Positions 34,601 through 47,789 of a stretch of DNA of 64,000 nt are shown in pieces. Positions within the stretch are counted from its first letter, which is position 1; every line of letters starts with the position of its first letter. The position numbers were made by a program, and so were the translations under genes. The notes beneath the pieces were generated by a model. That model had not been told where the DNA came from and did no database searches. It saw only the letters and a list, made by a program, of their open reading frames with translations. The DNA is from Mytilus trossulus (Eukaryota > Mollusca > Bivalvia > Mytilida > Mytilidae): positions 74,245,727-74,309,726 of the forward strand of contig NC_086379.1 of NCBI RefSeq assembly GCF_036588685.1, written 5' to 3'.

Positions 34601-37600
34601 TTCACTTATGTCACAAAATGGCCTAAAATATCAACTTAATCATAAAACACCAAAAAGGTCACAATTTGATTTGTAAATGGGACTATTTCAAAAACCTTCA
34701 TGCAAAATCTATCACTTCTTTTCATAAAAGTTCAAATCATTCTCCAAAGTAAGCCCATTGTTGGACATTTTCAGACCTAAAAGCTTTAGGCAGACCTTGG
34801 CCGCCACCTACGATCCAAAATGTTTTGTAACCAAAAGTCATTTTGATATAGAATTAATCAATATAAATGATCGTGGATTGTGGCCAAGGTTAATTATGCC
34901 AAAACATTAAAATTATTGAAATCACAAAAATTGACCTTAAAATATAAATAATGTTTAAGGGATCATAACTTTATAATTTTAAAGGAAGGTGCCAAAAATA
35001 TTGTTTTGTTTTTATAGGATTTTCACAAGTATTTCTATGTGTTTTTTTTGCCAGATTGAAAAAAACAAAACAAAAAAAAAACAAAAAAAAACCATTTAGG
35101 ACCAAACGGAATCCATTGTGGACCTTCTCTTGTAAATTCCAACACAAAGTTGACTGTTGTATTATTACCACTTCTATATAAAAAGATGTAGTGTAATTGC
35201 CTATTCGACAACTCTTTTAAACAAGAGACTCTTTGTTTGTTTGCTTCACACATTGTTGTCAATACAATGGAATTTTATGCGTCTGTCATACACTTGAGAG
35301 GTTTGGCTAGCTTTGAAACCAGGTTTAATCAACCATTTTCTACACATGGAAATGAATGTTAAAACAACAAATATTATGTTTCAACTGAAGATAATCATTA
35401 TGATCACAAAATAATAGAACCGTGTCAAAAATTTATTGCATTTTATCAAAATTTAACAACGAACAAACTCAAGTATTTTGAATTTGTTTATAAATTACTG
35501 AAACGTGACTTGCAAAGGAAAGGTTTCTAGCTTTAAAACAAGCATATATAGACAAAAGTAAATGCCTGCACTAAGACAGTTGTTTCCATTCGTTTGATGT
35601 ATATAAGCTTTTGACATTGACATTTGATAAGGGACTTTCCGATTAGAAATTTTCCTTGGAATTAGTTTTTTTTTTTTAATTATTTTACTTTTTCCTTTGG
35701 GTAAACGGTCTTTACACTTCCATGACCATTTGAACAACTGTTAGAGGGATGTGTTAGTGGCCTGTTGCAAGAGATATTTTCTGCGCATATCCATGCACAT
35801 GCAATCATTTAACTGCAACATTCCAAACTTTCCGTTCTTTATTTCGGTCGACCTCCACAGAACATAGCATTATGTAAACAATCCTTCTTTTTTATTGGTT
35901 ACATTCAAGGAAGGATGAAATAAAGGCCAATGGCGCTTAATTACACTAACCAATGATTGTGTCTGATCTTTCTTCATTGGTAGTTGTCCTCGTGTTTAAT
36001 ATTTCCCCTCTTTAAGATATTTCCATATGTCTACTTCCTACGTACAATATTTTCATTTCCAATGTATTTAATGTCCGTTGGTTTATCTGGTTGTTTAGCA
36101 TTATTAGCTCAATTGTTTTGAAAGGCGAGGCTTGTTATAATTTACAGAATATATAAACATAGTACTTGTATCACTGATAATGGGTTTTTGAATAAATGTT
36201 TGTGTAATAGATTGATAATAATGCTGAGATAAATGTTTAGGATAAACACCGTATTGCTTAAATAATAGTTCCCCAGTGTTTACGTAAAGTCGAAAACAAA
36301 AATACAAAGTTTGTACGGTATAAACTCATCATAGATACAGGTTTAAAGTTTTTTTTACGCCAGTTGGGCATTGCGTCTACACAAGACTCACCAGTTCTGC
36401 TCGGATTAAAATAGTAAAAAAGACGGCATTTTGTTTCTTTGCTGAGATAGGACATCGGACCAAAACGTAAAATACCAGTTTCTGTCGAAAATCTAGGGAT
36501 CCCTATCGAAATTAAGCCTAAATAAAATCAAAACCAGGTATGAATTATGATAAAATTCTAAGTTTTAATCATTTCAAGAACAAAAAAATTGTTCCATATT
36601 CAAGTTATTTAGGCAGTGCTACACTATCAGAAGCATATATTTAAAAAAAAATTGAATGTCCATTAAAACTATTCTTGTATTGATATTAAAGGTCAGATTT
36701 CGTATCACAATATCTGACCGAAATAAATTAATGATAGATGTGAACGCGAGTAAGATGTTTTATTATCTCAAAATTTGGACCATTTTTTAAAAGTATTTGG
36801 ATTAATAATATAAAAGATAAAAGATACACAAAACAAACAAATACACTCATCAAAGATACCAGAGAACTGATTATGTTTGCAGAAATTAAAGCTATACGAT
36901 AATGTTAAGGCAACAACCATTTTCTTATCGTGGGGGGGGGGGGGGGGGGGGCTGGTGTTTTTTTGAAAAAAATATTTTGATGGCCCATCTGACAGGGAAA
37001 AAAAATATGTTTTGCACTGTAGCTGAAAAAAAAATTATGCTGTCACCTACTTGAAATTTTTTTGGCATTGCTGAATTTGAAAATAGTGAAAATAACAACA
37101 GTTGAGACAGTGAAACAGCAGATTAAAAACATCTGTCCAGTCTACAGATTACGCTAAAATTTCTATTTATACCTTATTACTTTTTGTATTTTCCTGTAAT
37201 AGTGTTTGATCCAGAAATATTTAAAAGCATTCCAAATCTCCTGCATGTATGCTACTACATTAAGACATACTTAAAACTGCAACTTTTATAAACATGAAAT
37301 GATCCTTTTATAACAGGGATATATATGGTTAAATAGGCAATCTTTTAAAGAAGCCCTGATTGTGTATGAAACAGACTTGTATACCGGTAGTACTTTCCTT
37401 TGTATCATTCTGTATACCGCTTTTTTCAATGGAATGTCAATAATCATAGTTGGAAACAGTGTATGTTTATAATTTTGAGCTACTCACTCTTCAAATGTCA
37501 TTACATATGACAATGGTGGCCACTTTAATTATAGTATTAAAATTCAAGGACTGTGGTACCTGTATAACGGACCGTCTGAGAATATCATTATGTAGAAAGT

Positions 37601-38960
37601 GGGCTAAAAAAAACCATCAGAGACAACAGCCAATGCCAGGATATCGACAGAGCCATGCACTTTACATTTAACATCAATCAAAAAATTTAAGATGAATTTT
37701 ATGTAAATTTTATGGTTTTTATGAAATGTATTTCTGTTCAGTCATTATAGGAAAACATTTTTTGCTTTCCTTCTCACAAGAATTTTTTTTTTATCGGAGG
37801 AAGGTTCTGAAAAAATAATTATTAACACAATAAAAATCCCACTTTTCATAAATTTTAGTTTGTTATAGAATTATTGATACCGTAAAAGTGCACTTTATTA
37901 CTAGTAATCATAAGGGTATATGTTAAGTTATTTGTTGCATAATTTGTGGAGAGTTGGAAAAATCGTCAGAAAATTGGTTTCAGGTGTCACTAATGTCTAT
38001 TCAATATTCAGAAAAAAATCTCTTCATTAAGTCCAAATCCAACTAACGCAATATAGCACCTTCATTGACAAAGCATAATAATGACACTTGCTGTTCCTCT
38101 TTAATACAGTTTATATAATAAAAATCGTGGATCTGTAGACAATTGTGTCGTCCTGAATTTTCATTTAACATTTGTCACTTGACGTGAAGGAAAACTGAAA
38201 TTTACAAATAATCAATCCCATCGCAGAAGGCATAAAGCATAAACATTCTTTGCAAGCGACACCCGTAATAGTGTTCCGACATACTCGATTACCGTAAAAA
38301 ATGGATAAACTGATTATAAAAGCACCTACAGAAATATGTCTACAATCATTTATAAATAATACAGAACAAAAAGACATGTTTAGAAACATTTTGGATGAAA
38401 AGAGCTCTAAAACATACAAGGTCATATAATATACAATTTGTGATGTGAAGTACTGTGGTAAATATTAGGTTTGCTTTCTACCATAAGCACATTATATATG
38501 TCCGCAAACCATCTCGAAATCGTTGCCTTTTACAGATTGAAAATGTTCTATCTAAAGTTGAGAGTCATGTCATTAGAAATTTAAATTATTTATTACAAAA
38601 CAAATTGAATCTTTGTTTACAAGTATAAACATAAACACAACTCAATGGAAATTTTGCTCCTTTTGAAGTCTACTTTTCAACAACAATAAATGTTATGTCA
38701 CTACTGAAGATACACATTATGATCACAAAATAAAACAACCGTGGCAAAATTTTATTGCATTTCATCAAATTTTAACGACAAAAATACTCAGTGTTATGTA
38801 TAAAGTAAAACGTGACTTGTAATAGATTACGACGAACACAATGTGTTTCATTAATTTTCCTCAGAGATAGGTATTTTTTTGTGTTTTTACTCATGCTTTT
38901 TTTTTACATAAGTGGTTATTGCAGTACCAGAATCTATAGAATCTATGTCAAAATCCCCTA
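34601..38960. other. long non-coding region with scattered repeat pieces
   Basis: Repeat pieces at 35255-35345 and 35560-35690 belong to the GACTGTCATAC family. A run of 20 G occurs at 36932-36951. An 8-bp stem hairpin (GGTCAGAT/ATCTGACC) lies near 36690-36718. No exon, RNA gene or intact element is seen. Confidence 0.4.
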
Positions 38961-38967
38961 AAACCTT

Positions 38968-39063
38968 AGTAGCAATATATCAACTTCGCCTGCATATGGG
39001 ATATTCATTTCTCAATGTATTCGGTATTCAGCCTGCAGCTGCTACTCAGACTTTGTAAAACGC
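38968..39063 (+). pseudogene. short relic of Penelope-like RT
   Basis: The frame reads SSNISTSPAYGIFISQCIRY and SACSCYSDFVKR. This matches SSNISAAPAYGVYISQLIRY at 2040-2100 over the same region of the protein, then breaks down. Confidence 0.6.
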
Positions 39064-39339
39064 AAACGGTGTCTGAGACGAAAGTGATAAACCAGTAGTA
39101 TGTCAAAGAACGTCTCGACCTCTTTCTAGAAAACAAGATCATCGGAAGATACCAGCACCTTGTTGTAAAATATCCCTTTTCAACTTCAAAAATAATATTC
39201 GATAGACTTGAAGTATATTTGTCTTTATGAATGTTACTTTTACTCTTAAGTTTATTTTTGTTAATATCCATTTGACGTGGCTCGATTGGTACTTATACAT
39301 CCCGTGTGTTATTGTGCTATGGTAAGTTATTTAGTTTGT

Positions 39340-39430
39340 TACCCCTATTTTGTTTTCTGTCCATGGATTTATGAGTTTTGAACAGAGGTATACTACGGTT
39401 GCCTTTATTTTTATTCTTGTCTTTCATTTT
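39340..39430 (+). repeat. dispersed repeat, reverse of 21110/30893 copies
   Basis: CTGTCCATGGATTTATGAGT, TTTGAACAGAGGTATACTAC and GGTTGCCTTTATTT are the reverse complement of the start of the 30893 copy. Confidence 0.6.
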
Positions 39431-39584
39431 TGCTATGTGCTTTGTCTATAAGCCTTTTTGCTGATCTTTGTTGACATATTTGCCTGTTTTTATTGTGTTT
39501 AAGTTTGTAACAAAATGATGACTATTGTACTACTTTTTTTGACAATTTTTACCTTTTATGTCTGTTTATTTTGTTCAAATATCG

Positions 39585-39880
39585 TTGCCAATATAATGGT
39601 AATTTATGCAACTGTCATACACATCTGAGGTTTGGATAGGTATATAAAGTAAAATCACAAAAATACTGAACTCATAGGAAAATCAATTTGGGAAGTCCAT
39701 AATCACATGGCAATTAAATAGAACCATACATAAGAAGAATGCCTGAACTAAGTCAGGAATAAGACAGTTGTTATCCATTCGTTTGATGTGTTTGAGCTTT
39801 TGATTTTGCCATTTGATTAGGGACTTTTCGTTTTGAAATATTCTTGAAGTTCGGTATTTTTGTCATTTTACTTTTTTCAA
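39585..39880 (+). repeat. dispersed repeat (GACTGTCATAC family), long copy
   Basis: GTTGCCAATATAATGGTAAT...ACTGTCATACACATCTGAGG, then AAATACTGAACTCATAGGAA and AGGAATAAGACAGTTGTTAT, ending GATTAGGGACTTTTCGTTTT. The fullest copy of this family in the window. Confidence 0.6.
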
Positions 39881-40167
39881 TGGTCTATGTTTTGTATACA
39901 ATTTAACAAGCATAAAGTAGCAATTAGTTACAGTTTGTATACAAAAACATGTTTACAAACATATGTATGCAGGTCATTGACGAGGAGTTTTCTTTATATC
40001 TTTGTCAAAAATGTATGAACCAGAAACATAATTTAAAATCTGTAAAAATCAATATAATATTAGTGTTGAGGTGTATTTCTGTTGATTTACTTGAATACCA
40101 CTTGCCAACATCTATATAACCAAAATTTCTAGTTTTGAAATAAAGAAGCAAAAACACAAATTATGAA

Positions 40168-40315
40168 TGCGCAGATTTGCGCTTTCATATAAAACGGTTT
40201 TTGATTCTTGCTTTTTCAATAACCGCATGTTTTAAGGTTTCAAGTAATGGATTTGCGCTTTCATTTATAACCGTTTTTGTATCTTGCTTTTTCAATAACC
40301 GCATGTTTAAAGGCT
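40168..40315 (+). repeat. tandem duplication of about 80 bp
   Basis: GATTTGCGCTTTCATATAAA then ACGGTTTTTGATTCTTGC..., followed by a second copy GATTTGCGCTTTCATTTATA then ACCGTTTTTGTATCTTGC. Both end CTTTTTCAATAACCGCATGT. Two units only. Confidence 0.7.
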
Positions 40316-41426
40316 CCATCTAATCGTACAATAACTAACAACGACAATATTAAGTTCTCCATTAATCGGCTTTCGTTAAATGTGCTGAGATAAAGGGTGT
40401 TGCTGAAACTTTATCGAAAGGACTAGTGTTATATACGTCAATACACAGTGGTATACTTTGATGTGAAAGTTCATTTTAAATTGAATAAATAAGTAATAAA
40501 TACTATGAGACAGTCGTGTTGACAAGAGAAAGGTCTATCTCTCCAGTTGTGGAATTTTAATATTTCAGTATGATAAACCCATTACACACACCTTACAACC
40601 ACCTGGTTGGTAAAGTAAATGTAGACTAATCTTTCAGACCGGAGGTTATTCTACATAAGATTGCAACGCAATTGATATATCAACTACAATAAATGTAAGT
40701 AAATTGTTTAACTATTATTTAAATCTTAAAATCAAAAGTAAACTAGAGATATGATAAAATAATCATTTTTAGCAGTTGCAGAAGTAATATACACCATTTA
40801 TGTTTTGTGCAAAAGATTGATAAGGTTTAGTATAATAAAAAGTAATTAATGTACCTGTCTTGCTGAAGTTCCGGGTTAAGTCTTTTTTCTGATCAACACT
40901 TAATTATCCTTTGCTGCTGTTTACCCCAAGGTGTTGCATGTATAAAACGATACAGTAGACCTTGATCTTTGTGATATATATTGTCAACACAGAGCTGTAA
41001 AAAAGAATTCAACATGTAAACAAATATCTAAATACTACTAAAATTGGGTTGAACTATAAGGCATTATCTACGATTTAGACACAGTGTTTTTTTTAGAGAT
41101 TTATATTTGAGGAATTCATAAATTATATATGGCTATTAGCGGTCAATTTGGTTCCTTTTCGCAAAATAAACTCAATAAATTTCATATGTATTATTGGCTT
41201 GCAGGTCAATAATTCAAAATCATGGTAATGATAATCCGTTTTCATGTGACCTTCAACTTGAGATTTAAGTGGTGATGGGTAACGCATATGTTAAGCATGT
41301 CTTCTCATATATGTTATGATGGTATGATACTAAACCCCTAACGGGAAGGATTGTGCCTGAGGTTCATATGATGAAATCATAATCTTTCAGTCAGTTTAAT
41401 TGAAGTCTGGAGCTGGCATGTCAGTT
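40316..41426. other. non-coding region
   Basis: AT-rich, no feature recognised. Confidence 0.4.
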
Positions 41427-41888
41427 AACTGCTAGTAGTCTGTTGTTATTTATGTATTATTGTCATTTTGTTTATTTTCTTTGGTTACATCTTCTGACAT
41501 CAGACTCGGACTTCTCTTGAACTGAAGTTTAATGTGCGTATTGTTATGCGTTTATTTTTCTACATTGATTAGAGGTATAGGGGGAGGGTTGAAATCTCAC
41601 AAACATGTTAAACCCCGCCGCATTTTTGCGCCTGTCCCAAGTCAGGAGCCTCTGGCCTTTGTTAGTCTTGTATTATTTTTATATTAGTTTCTTGTGTACA
41701 ATTTGGAAATTAGTATGGCGTTCATTATCACTGAACTAGTATATATTTGTTTAGGGGCCAGCTGAAGGACGCCTCCGGGTGCGGGAATCTCTCGCTACAT
41801 TGAAGACCTGTTGGTGACCTTCTGCTGTTGGTTTTTATTTTGGTCGGGTTGTTGTCTCTTTGACACATTCCCCATTTCCATTCTCAAT
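41427..41888 (+). repeat. left arm of a 460-bp near-identical inverted repeat pair
   Basis: From AACTGCTAGTAGTCTGTTGT to CCATTTCCATTCTCAAT. By eye it differs from the reverse complement of 42463-42922 at about a dozen positions (around 97% identity). It contains CTGTCCCAAGTCAGGAGCCT, a motif related to the end of the AATGAGACAACT repeat. Confidence 0.85.
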
Positions 41889-42462
41889 TTTATCAATTTT
41901 ATCTGTTATCAAAAGAAAAGAATGTCAACATTGAAATTGAAACATGGGAGCCACCGTTCAGTAGTTCGACCCTGAAATATTATTCTTTAAACGATAATAT
42001 AGATATTTATTGGCATGCAATCAAACATACCTAACAAAAAGTATGTGCTTCTCTGTGAATTTATATATATTTAAAAATCGGATCATACACCATCGGCTTT
42101 CTTCGGAGATGATTTCGATTAATCAGATTGTGCCTATAGTCTAAAACACACACGCCATGATGTTATATTTTTACGTGTCCATGCTTGTTTATTGTTTCTT
42201 TTAGACTTTTTGTAATGTGGATACACATGTTGGTGTGTTATAAATCAAATATGAGAATTTGCGACAAATCGGTGAACATTAGCCCTTCTGAAAGAGACGA
42301 TAAAGCCATTTAATCTAGCACTCGTTACAAATAAAGGAACATAACAGTGACAACAATATAAGAATCACAACGTGGCCATCTGTGGGGGAGCAAATATTAA
42401 ATCATGCTTAGTATGACAAAAGTATAAAAGGCCACATGTATAAACGATACGTAGGTACTAAC
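41889..42462. other. spacer between the inverted repeat arms (574 bp)
   Basis: No coding capacity or internal repeat recognised. If single-stranded it would be the loop of a hairpin with a stem of about 460 bp. Confidence 0.6.
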
Positions 42463-42922
42463 ATTGAGAATGGAAATGGGGAATGTGTCAAAGAGACAAC
42501 AACCCGACCAAATAAAAAAAACAACAGAAGGTCACCAACAGGTCTTCAATGTAGCGAGAAATTCCCGCACCCGGAGGCGTCCTTCAGCTGGCCCCTAAAC
42601 AAATATATACTAGTTCAGTGATAATGAACGCCATACTAATTTCCAAATTGTACACAAGAAACTAATATAAAAATAATACACGACTAACAAAGGCCAGAGG
42701 CTCCTGACTTGGGACAGGAGCAAAAATGCGGCGGGGTTAAACATGTTTGTGAGATCTCAACCCTCCACCTATACCTCTAACCAATGTAGAAAAATAAACG
42801 CATAACAATACGCACATTAAAATTCAGTTCAAGAGAAGTCCGAGTCTGATGTCAGAAGATGTAACCAAAGAAAATAAACAAAATGACAATAATACATAAA
42901 TAACAACAGACTACTAGCAGTT
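42463..42922 (-). repeat. right arm of the 460-bp inverted repeat pair
   Basis: Starts ATTGAGAATGGAAATGGGGA and ends GACTACTAGCAGTT. The 61-codon ORF at 42436-42621 lies across it and is not a gene. No matching target-site duplication was seen at the outer ends. Confidence 0.85.
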
Positions 42923-43785
42923 CACTACATGAATGTGAATTTCCAAATTGAAAGGTCACAATGGGAAAATCAATTTCAGCTCTTTTACTGTATCATTTCA
43001 CATTTCAACCTTTCATTGCAATTCTATAGGTGTTAGGCAGGTTTTTTTGGGAGAGAAAAAAAAACGTTTATTTTTCTCCATTTCTATAGAAATAAAAATA
43101 TGAGCAAATGGGTCAGACTGTTATAAGATATCACTACAAAACAAATCTAGCTGTATCTAGATATCCTTATTTCAAGTTCAATGTTACTGATAAGATCATC
43201 ATGGTCACCACTAACAAAGGCTTATACTTCTTATTCAGTCATCTTGCGGAATTAAAGTTGAAGGCGTATGTATGTTGTTTAATTCGTTTTGAGAAGATCT
43301 TTCATGAAGTGTAAAAAAAATGAATACTTGACAGGGAGAAAAGATGTCTATAAGAATTCTTATTCAAATTGAGCACTTGTCCACAAATCTTAAAAGATAG
43401 TTAACATTCATAGATGTTATTATTACACAAATAGTATATTTAACAAAGTATTACATGTCCCTTTCTACACCAAAACGTTTGTATCTTCATTAACCGTTGC
43501 GTTAAATGAAGCATACAAATAAAGTTACGTCTTTTATTTGTTTACACTATGTGTTAAAAGTTAATCATTTTTTGGTGAAGAGTGTCGTGAATTCAATTTT
43601 TTCCGTAGTATCCCATGAGCTTTAGAAAAGTTCCGAATCCTCAATAGATTCACACAGTCCTATATAGCTTTATTGTAAGTCTTTGGTTACTCTGGAATGA
43701 TTAGAATTTAGATATTTGTAATATTTGGCTGTTTCCCCTCTTAAATGTTTGTTTTTTCATAGAATACCTAATACCCTATTTTTTT
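42923..43785. other. non-coding region
   Basis: AT-rich; no feature recognised. Confidence 0.4.
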
Positions 43786-43789
43786 AACA

Positions 43790-44410
43790 ATCGTTTTCAT
43801 AGATTACTGTTTGCAAAGGCATGAATTATTGTAGATACTAATGATGTTCTTATCCCAGGGATGTAAAAACCTTAAGCAGTATTAGGCACAACTTTTTGGA
43901 ACTTTTGGTTCTCAATCCTCTTCAACTTAACTTGTTTTTGCTTTCGAACTTTTTTTTATCTGAGCGTCACTGGTTAGTCTTGTGTCGACGAAACGCGCGT
44001 CTGGCGTATTAAATTATAAACCTGGTACCTTTTGATAGATATTATTTGTGTGTTTCTCTGTCCTATATGTTCTCCAATTTATTTGTATTGTAGTCCTGTC
44101 ATGTAACGTTATCATTTAAATGCTATATTTAGGATTGCCATAAAAGCGGGAGGTTTGGCTAGCCACAAAACTAGGTTCAACCCAAGATGTTTTCCTTTAA
44201 AAATGTCCTGTACCAAGTCAGGAAAATGGCCATTGTTATATTACAGTTCGTGTCTGTGTGTGTTACATTTTAGTGTTGTGTTTCTGTTGTGTATTAGATC
44301 TCCTCTTATATTTGATGTTTTCCGTCAGTTTTAATTTGTAACCTGGATATGTTTTGTTCTAAATCGATTTATGAATTTCGAACAGCGGTATACTACTGTT
44401 GCCTTTATTT
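43790..44410 (+). repeat. composite of dispersed repeats
   Basis: 43790-44035 is the reverse of the 26930-27240 repeat (CTTATCCCAGGGATG..., GACGAAACGCGCGTCTGGCG, AAACCTGGTACCTTTTGATA). 44125-44240 carries the GAGGTTTGGCTAGCCACAAA / CCAAGTCAGGAAAATGG block, and 44270-44410 the reverse of the 30893 repeat (GAACAGCGGTATACTACTGT, TGCCTTTATTT). Confidence 0.55.
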
Positions 44411-45599
44411 ATATAATGTTATTAACGCATAAAAACAGTACTGTTTGAAGTTTATTATGCGATTACAACATATTTATCATAAAATTAGGACAGGTGTCTA
44501 GTAACAGATAGATTTGCATGAATGCTTCATATAATAAATCCATTGAGAATTGTACTTTTCGGTTGCATGGATCTAACAGCTTTAGCTTATTGGAATGTTG
44601 CAGTATCTACGTCATCTCGAGTAGATAAAATCAAAAGAATAGAATATTTTTCAATACATAGATTAGGCTCACGGTATCAGATATGTTATTGACAATGTTA
44701 TATCACCAATAATAACGTGACTATTCGGGTAATAAATGAACAAATTATGTCAAGAGCTTTATACTTGATGCCGTCAATGTTTGAATCATTGAACACGATC
44801 GAGGTATTGTTTTGTACGTAAATCAGGCTGTTATAGTTTTCGCGTTTGAATTGGTGTTTTCATTCAGTTTATACATAGCGCATAAAATAACTAACAAAAA
44901 CGTCACAGACGCTAAGACATAGTCATAACAAGTATGAAAGTACTTGCAGTTACTGGAAGTTGTAAAAGGTGTTGCAAACGGATGGACTTACTAACAAACA
45001 GACGGACGGACATGAATGAAACATGGCCCCTACTTTTAGATTGCATGTCTCTTGTAGTATTAAGAAATATTTAAATACTTTAAATCAGGCAAATCATCGA
45101 TTAAGGAACCATCCCTCTTGTATTCTGCATATCTAAAAGCTGTTACATCTTAAATAAAAAAATAATACACTTTATTTGTATAGAAAACGAATGTCGCAAA
45201 AGTTATTTGTGAGGTTTTCTTATCTCTTTATTTTATATCGAAAAGATTTGTACGAGTGTATGAATTTATAATAAAATTTCTTTATACCTCAACATTATAT
45301 TATTTATTTTTTCCCCATTCAAAACTGAAAAATAGATTAAATAATTAAATTGGTTTCTTTAGAACAAGGAACATACAGGTATTGTATCTAAATATGCATG
45401 GGGAATCATGCTAAAGATTGACTTGACAATACAATATAATCTGTCCAGTATGGTAATATGGTTAACAATTATCAAAATATATAAATACCGGACTTTTATA
45501 TAACTTTTAATGGTTATTTAAAGAACAGAAAACATTTCAATGCTCACTAGCTATGGTCCTTATCTAAATTCGCTTGATTTCAGAAACGGTTTCATTTAA
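44411..45599. other. non-coding region
   Basis: AT-rich; no feature recognised. Confidence 0.4.
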
Positions 45600-45904
45600 A
45601 AAGGATGTGGTATGATTGCCAATGAGATAACTCTTCGCAACAGCCAAAATGACACAGAAAATAACAGCTATAGTTCACCGTACGGCTTTCAACAATGAAG
45701 AAAGCCCATATAGCATAGACGGCTTTAAAAGACCCTAAAATGACAAATGTAAAACGAGAAAACTAACCGTGGGCCAAATTTATGTTAAAGATAATGAACG
45801 AAAATACAAATATGTTATATAGCAACAAACGGCAATCACAGGATTACAAGTTTCTGAAATGATACAGGCACATACATACAGAATGTGGCAGGGTTAAACT
45901 TTAT
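45600..45904 (+). repeat. long copy of the AATGAGACAACT dispersed repeat
   Basis: AAGGATGTGGTATGATTGCC, AATGAGATAACTCTTCGCAA, TTCACCGTACGGCTTTCAAC, and at the end TACAGGCACATACATACAGA then ATGTGGCAGGGTTAAACTTT. Order matches 3294-3605; about 305 bp. Confidence 0.7.
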
Positions 45905-47785
45905 AGGCGAGCTGAAAGTCATTATTTTGCCTTTGAAATTCACAAATAGTTCTGTGTAAAAATTATACTTACTCTAATATATTTGACTACATTACCATTT
46001 CTGTGTAAGAAAATGTCTTCATATGTAAGGTTATTTTTCAAATTCAGGTTTTAAGGAGACAAACTCGGTAGAGTATTTTTTCCTCAAAGCCGGCATCTAA
46101 AGTTTATTTGATTGATTTACTCAGGCTGGTGTTAGTTTAAAGTACTGTGGAAATTTTAAAAGTCAGTATGCTTGAAAAAAATCGAATATAAGACTGCAGT
46201 TATATATATATATCTGAGAGGTTTGGTCTTGTAAACATCTGATGATTGTTACTTCATATATCTTTATTACTTTATGATTTTAGTGATAAAGAGAGTAGGG
46301 CAGCCTCAAAATACTCATTCTCTTTTATTGTAAAGATTTTTATCTTTAAAAAAAAGTCAACAATATCTCACTTACGTGGCATTAAACATAATCTAAAACT
46401 TTGAAATATGCGCTTTAAAATTTTGACCTTTTGTTACATTTTTCTTGTAAACGTATATACTATTATTAAAGAATGAAAATGTAGCTATTAAATTTTTAAT
46501 ATGTTGTGCGCATGACAAAAATGTAATTTAATATAATGCCGCGAGACGTACAGGGGAAGAAATGAATAGGTCTCGCGTCAATGATCGCAACAGAGTTAAA
46601 GGAGGATATATTAACGTATAATGACTATAGCAGGACACTGTTCATTTCTGTGTCAACTTTCGTAGTTTTAGGTGGAAGTTAATCTTTAAAATCTTTCTCC
46701 TCAATTGACTTTTGATCTTCTTTGGATATTCTTTTAGTACTTGACTCAGGTAATTATAATTCACATTTTACAATTTAATGCTACATATAAGGTACGTGCT
46801 TTATTATTTTAAGCTTTAATCATATAAAAAATCTTACATATCTAATTGTCTGTAAATACCTTACATATATTAAGGTATTCATACATGGTACTTGGAATAA
46901 AGGAGATGAAGGGTACAAGTCAACGAGGCGTTAACCAAATGACACAAAAGGACATATACATTTCATATACTCAATGTCCAATTTTTTTTTCAAATCAATG
47001 TATGCCTTTGTTTTGAGACCATTCGCCCATACAACCATTCTTGCATATATATACACATATATAATTGTAAATAGTTTAAGACATTCTGTGGTCTTCAAAA
47101 TTAACCGAAATGTACAAACAAGGTTTACAACATCGCAAATTTTAGATACATAAAAATTTTATAATCAAATAATGTCTTTAAAGAATTACATAAATATTAA
47201 ATCAAAGTTCAATTAAAGTTCAATTTACAATTTGTTTTAATCAATATTTCATATGTGCTCTATGAGGGAAGGCTGGGTAATTTTCATACTGGGTACTTTA
47301 GTTTGTTTATCGAGAATGTTGTAAATATTTAAAAATCAAATTTACATGTTTACACTCATTCACTTACAAATCTTTGTATACATAATTTAATCTGACATAC
47401 TATATGCGGTCACACAAGGATTTAGGAATTAACGAGAATTAGGAACTTATAAATCATGCTTTTATTCACGATTTTATACTTTTACTATTACATCATAAAT
47501 AAATAACGGTATGTTTATTTTCAATATAACTTTCTTGAATAACATCCAAGCCCATTTTGACCATATATGGAAAAGGTTATTCTGAAGATGAAAAAAAACA
47601 ACATTCCTACCCAATTAATTGACTAACACATAATAATTAAATCTTGTAGTAATGAAGGATTTGTATAGTAAGATATACAAATCCTTGTAGTAATATACGA
47701 ATTAAAACGTGTTATTGACTTTTTGTGGAAAATTATAAAACCAATAACTGGCTTTTATTACGGGGCGCCGAATGGGACTCTTGTG
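45905..47785. other. non-coding region with two short hairpins
   Basis: An 8-bp stem CGCGAGAC/GTCTCGCG at 46540-46577 and a perfect 13-bp stem AAGGATTTGTATA/TATACAAATCCTT at 47655-47686. No gene seen. Confidence 0.45.
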
Positions 47786-47789
47786 GTTT

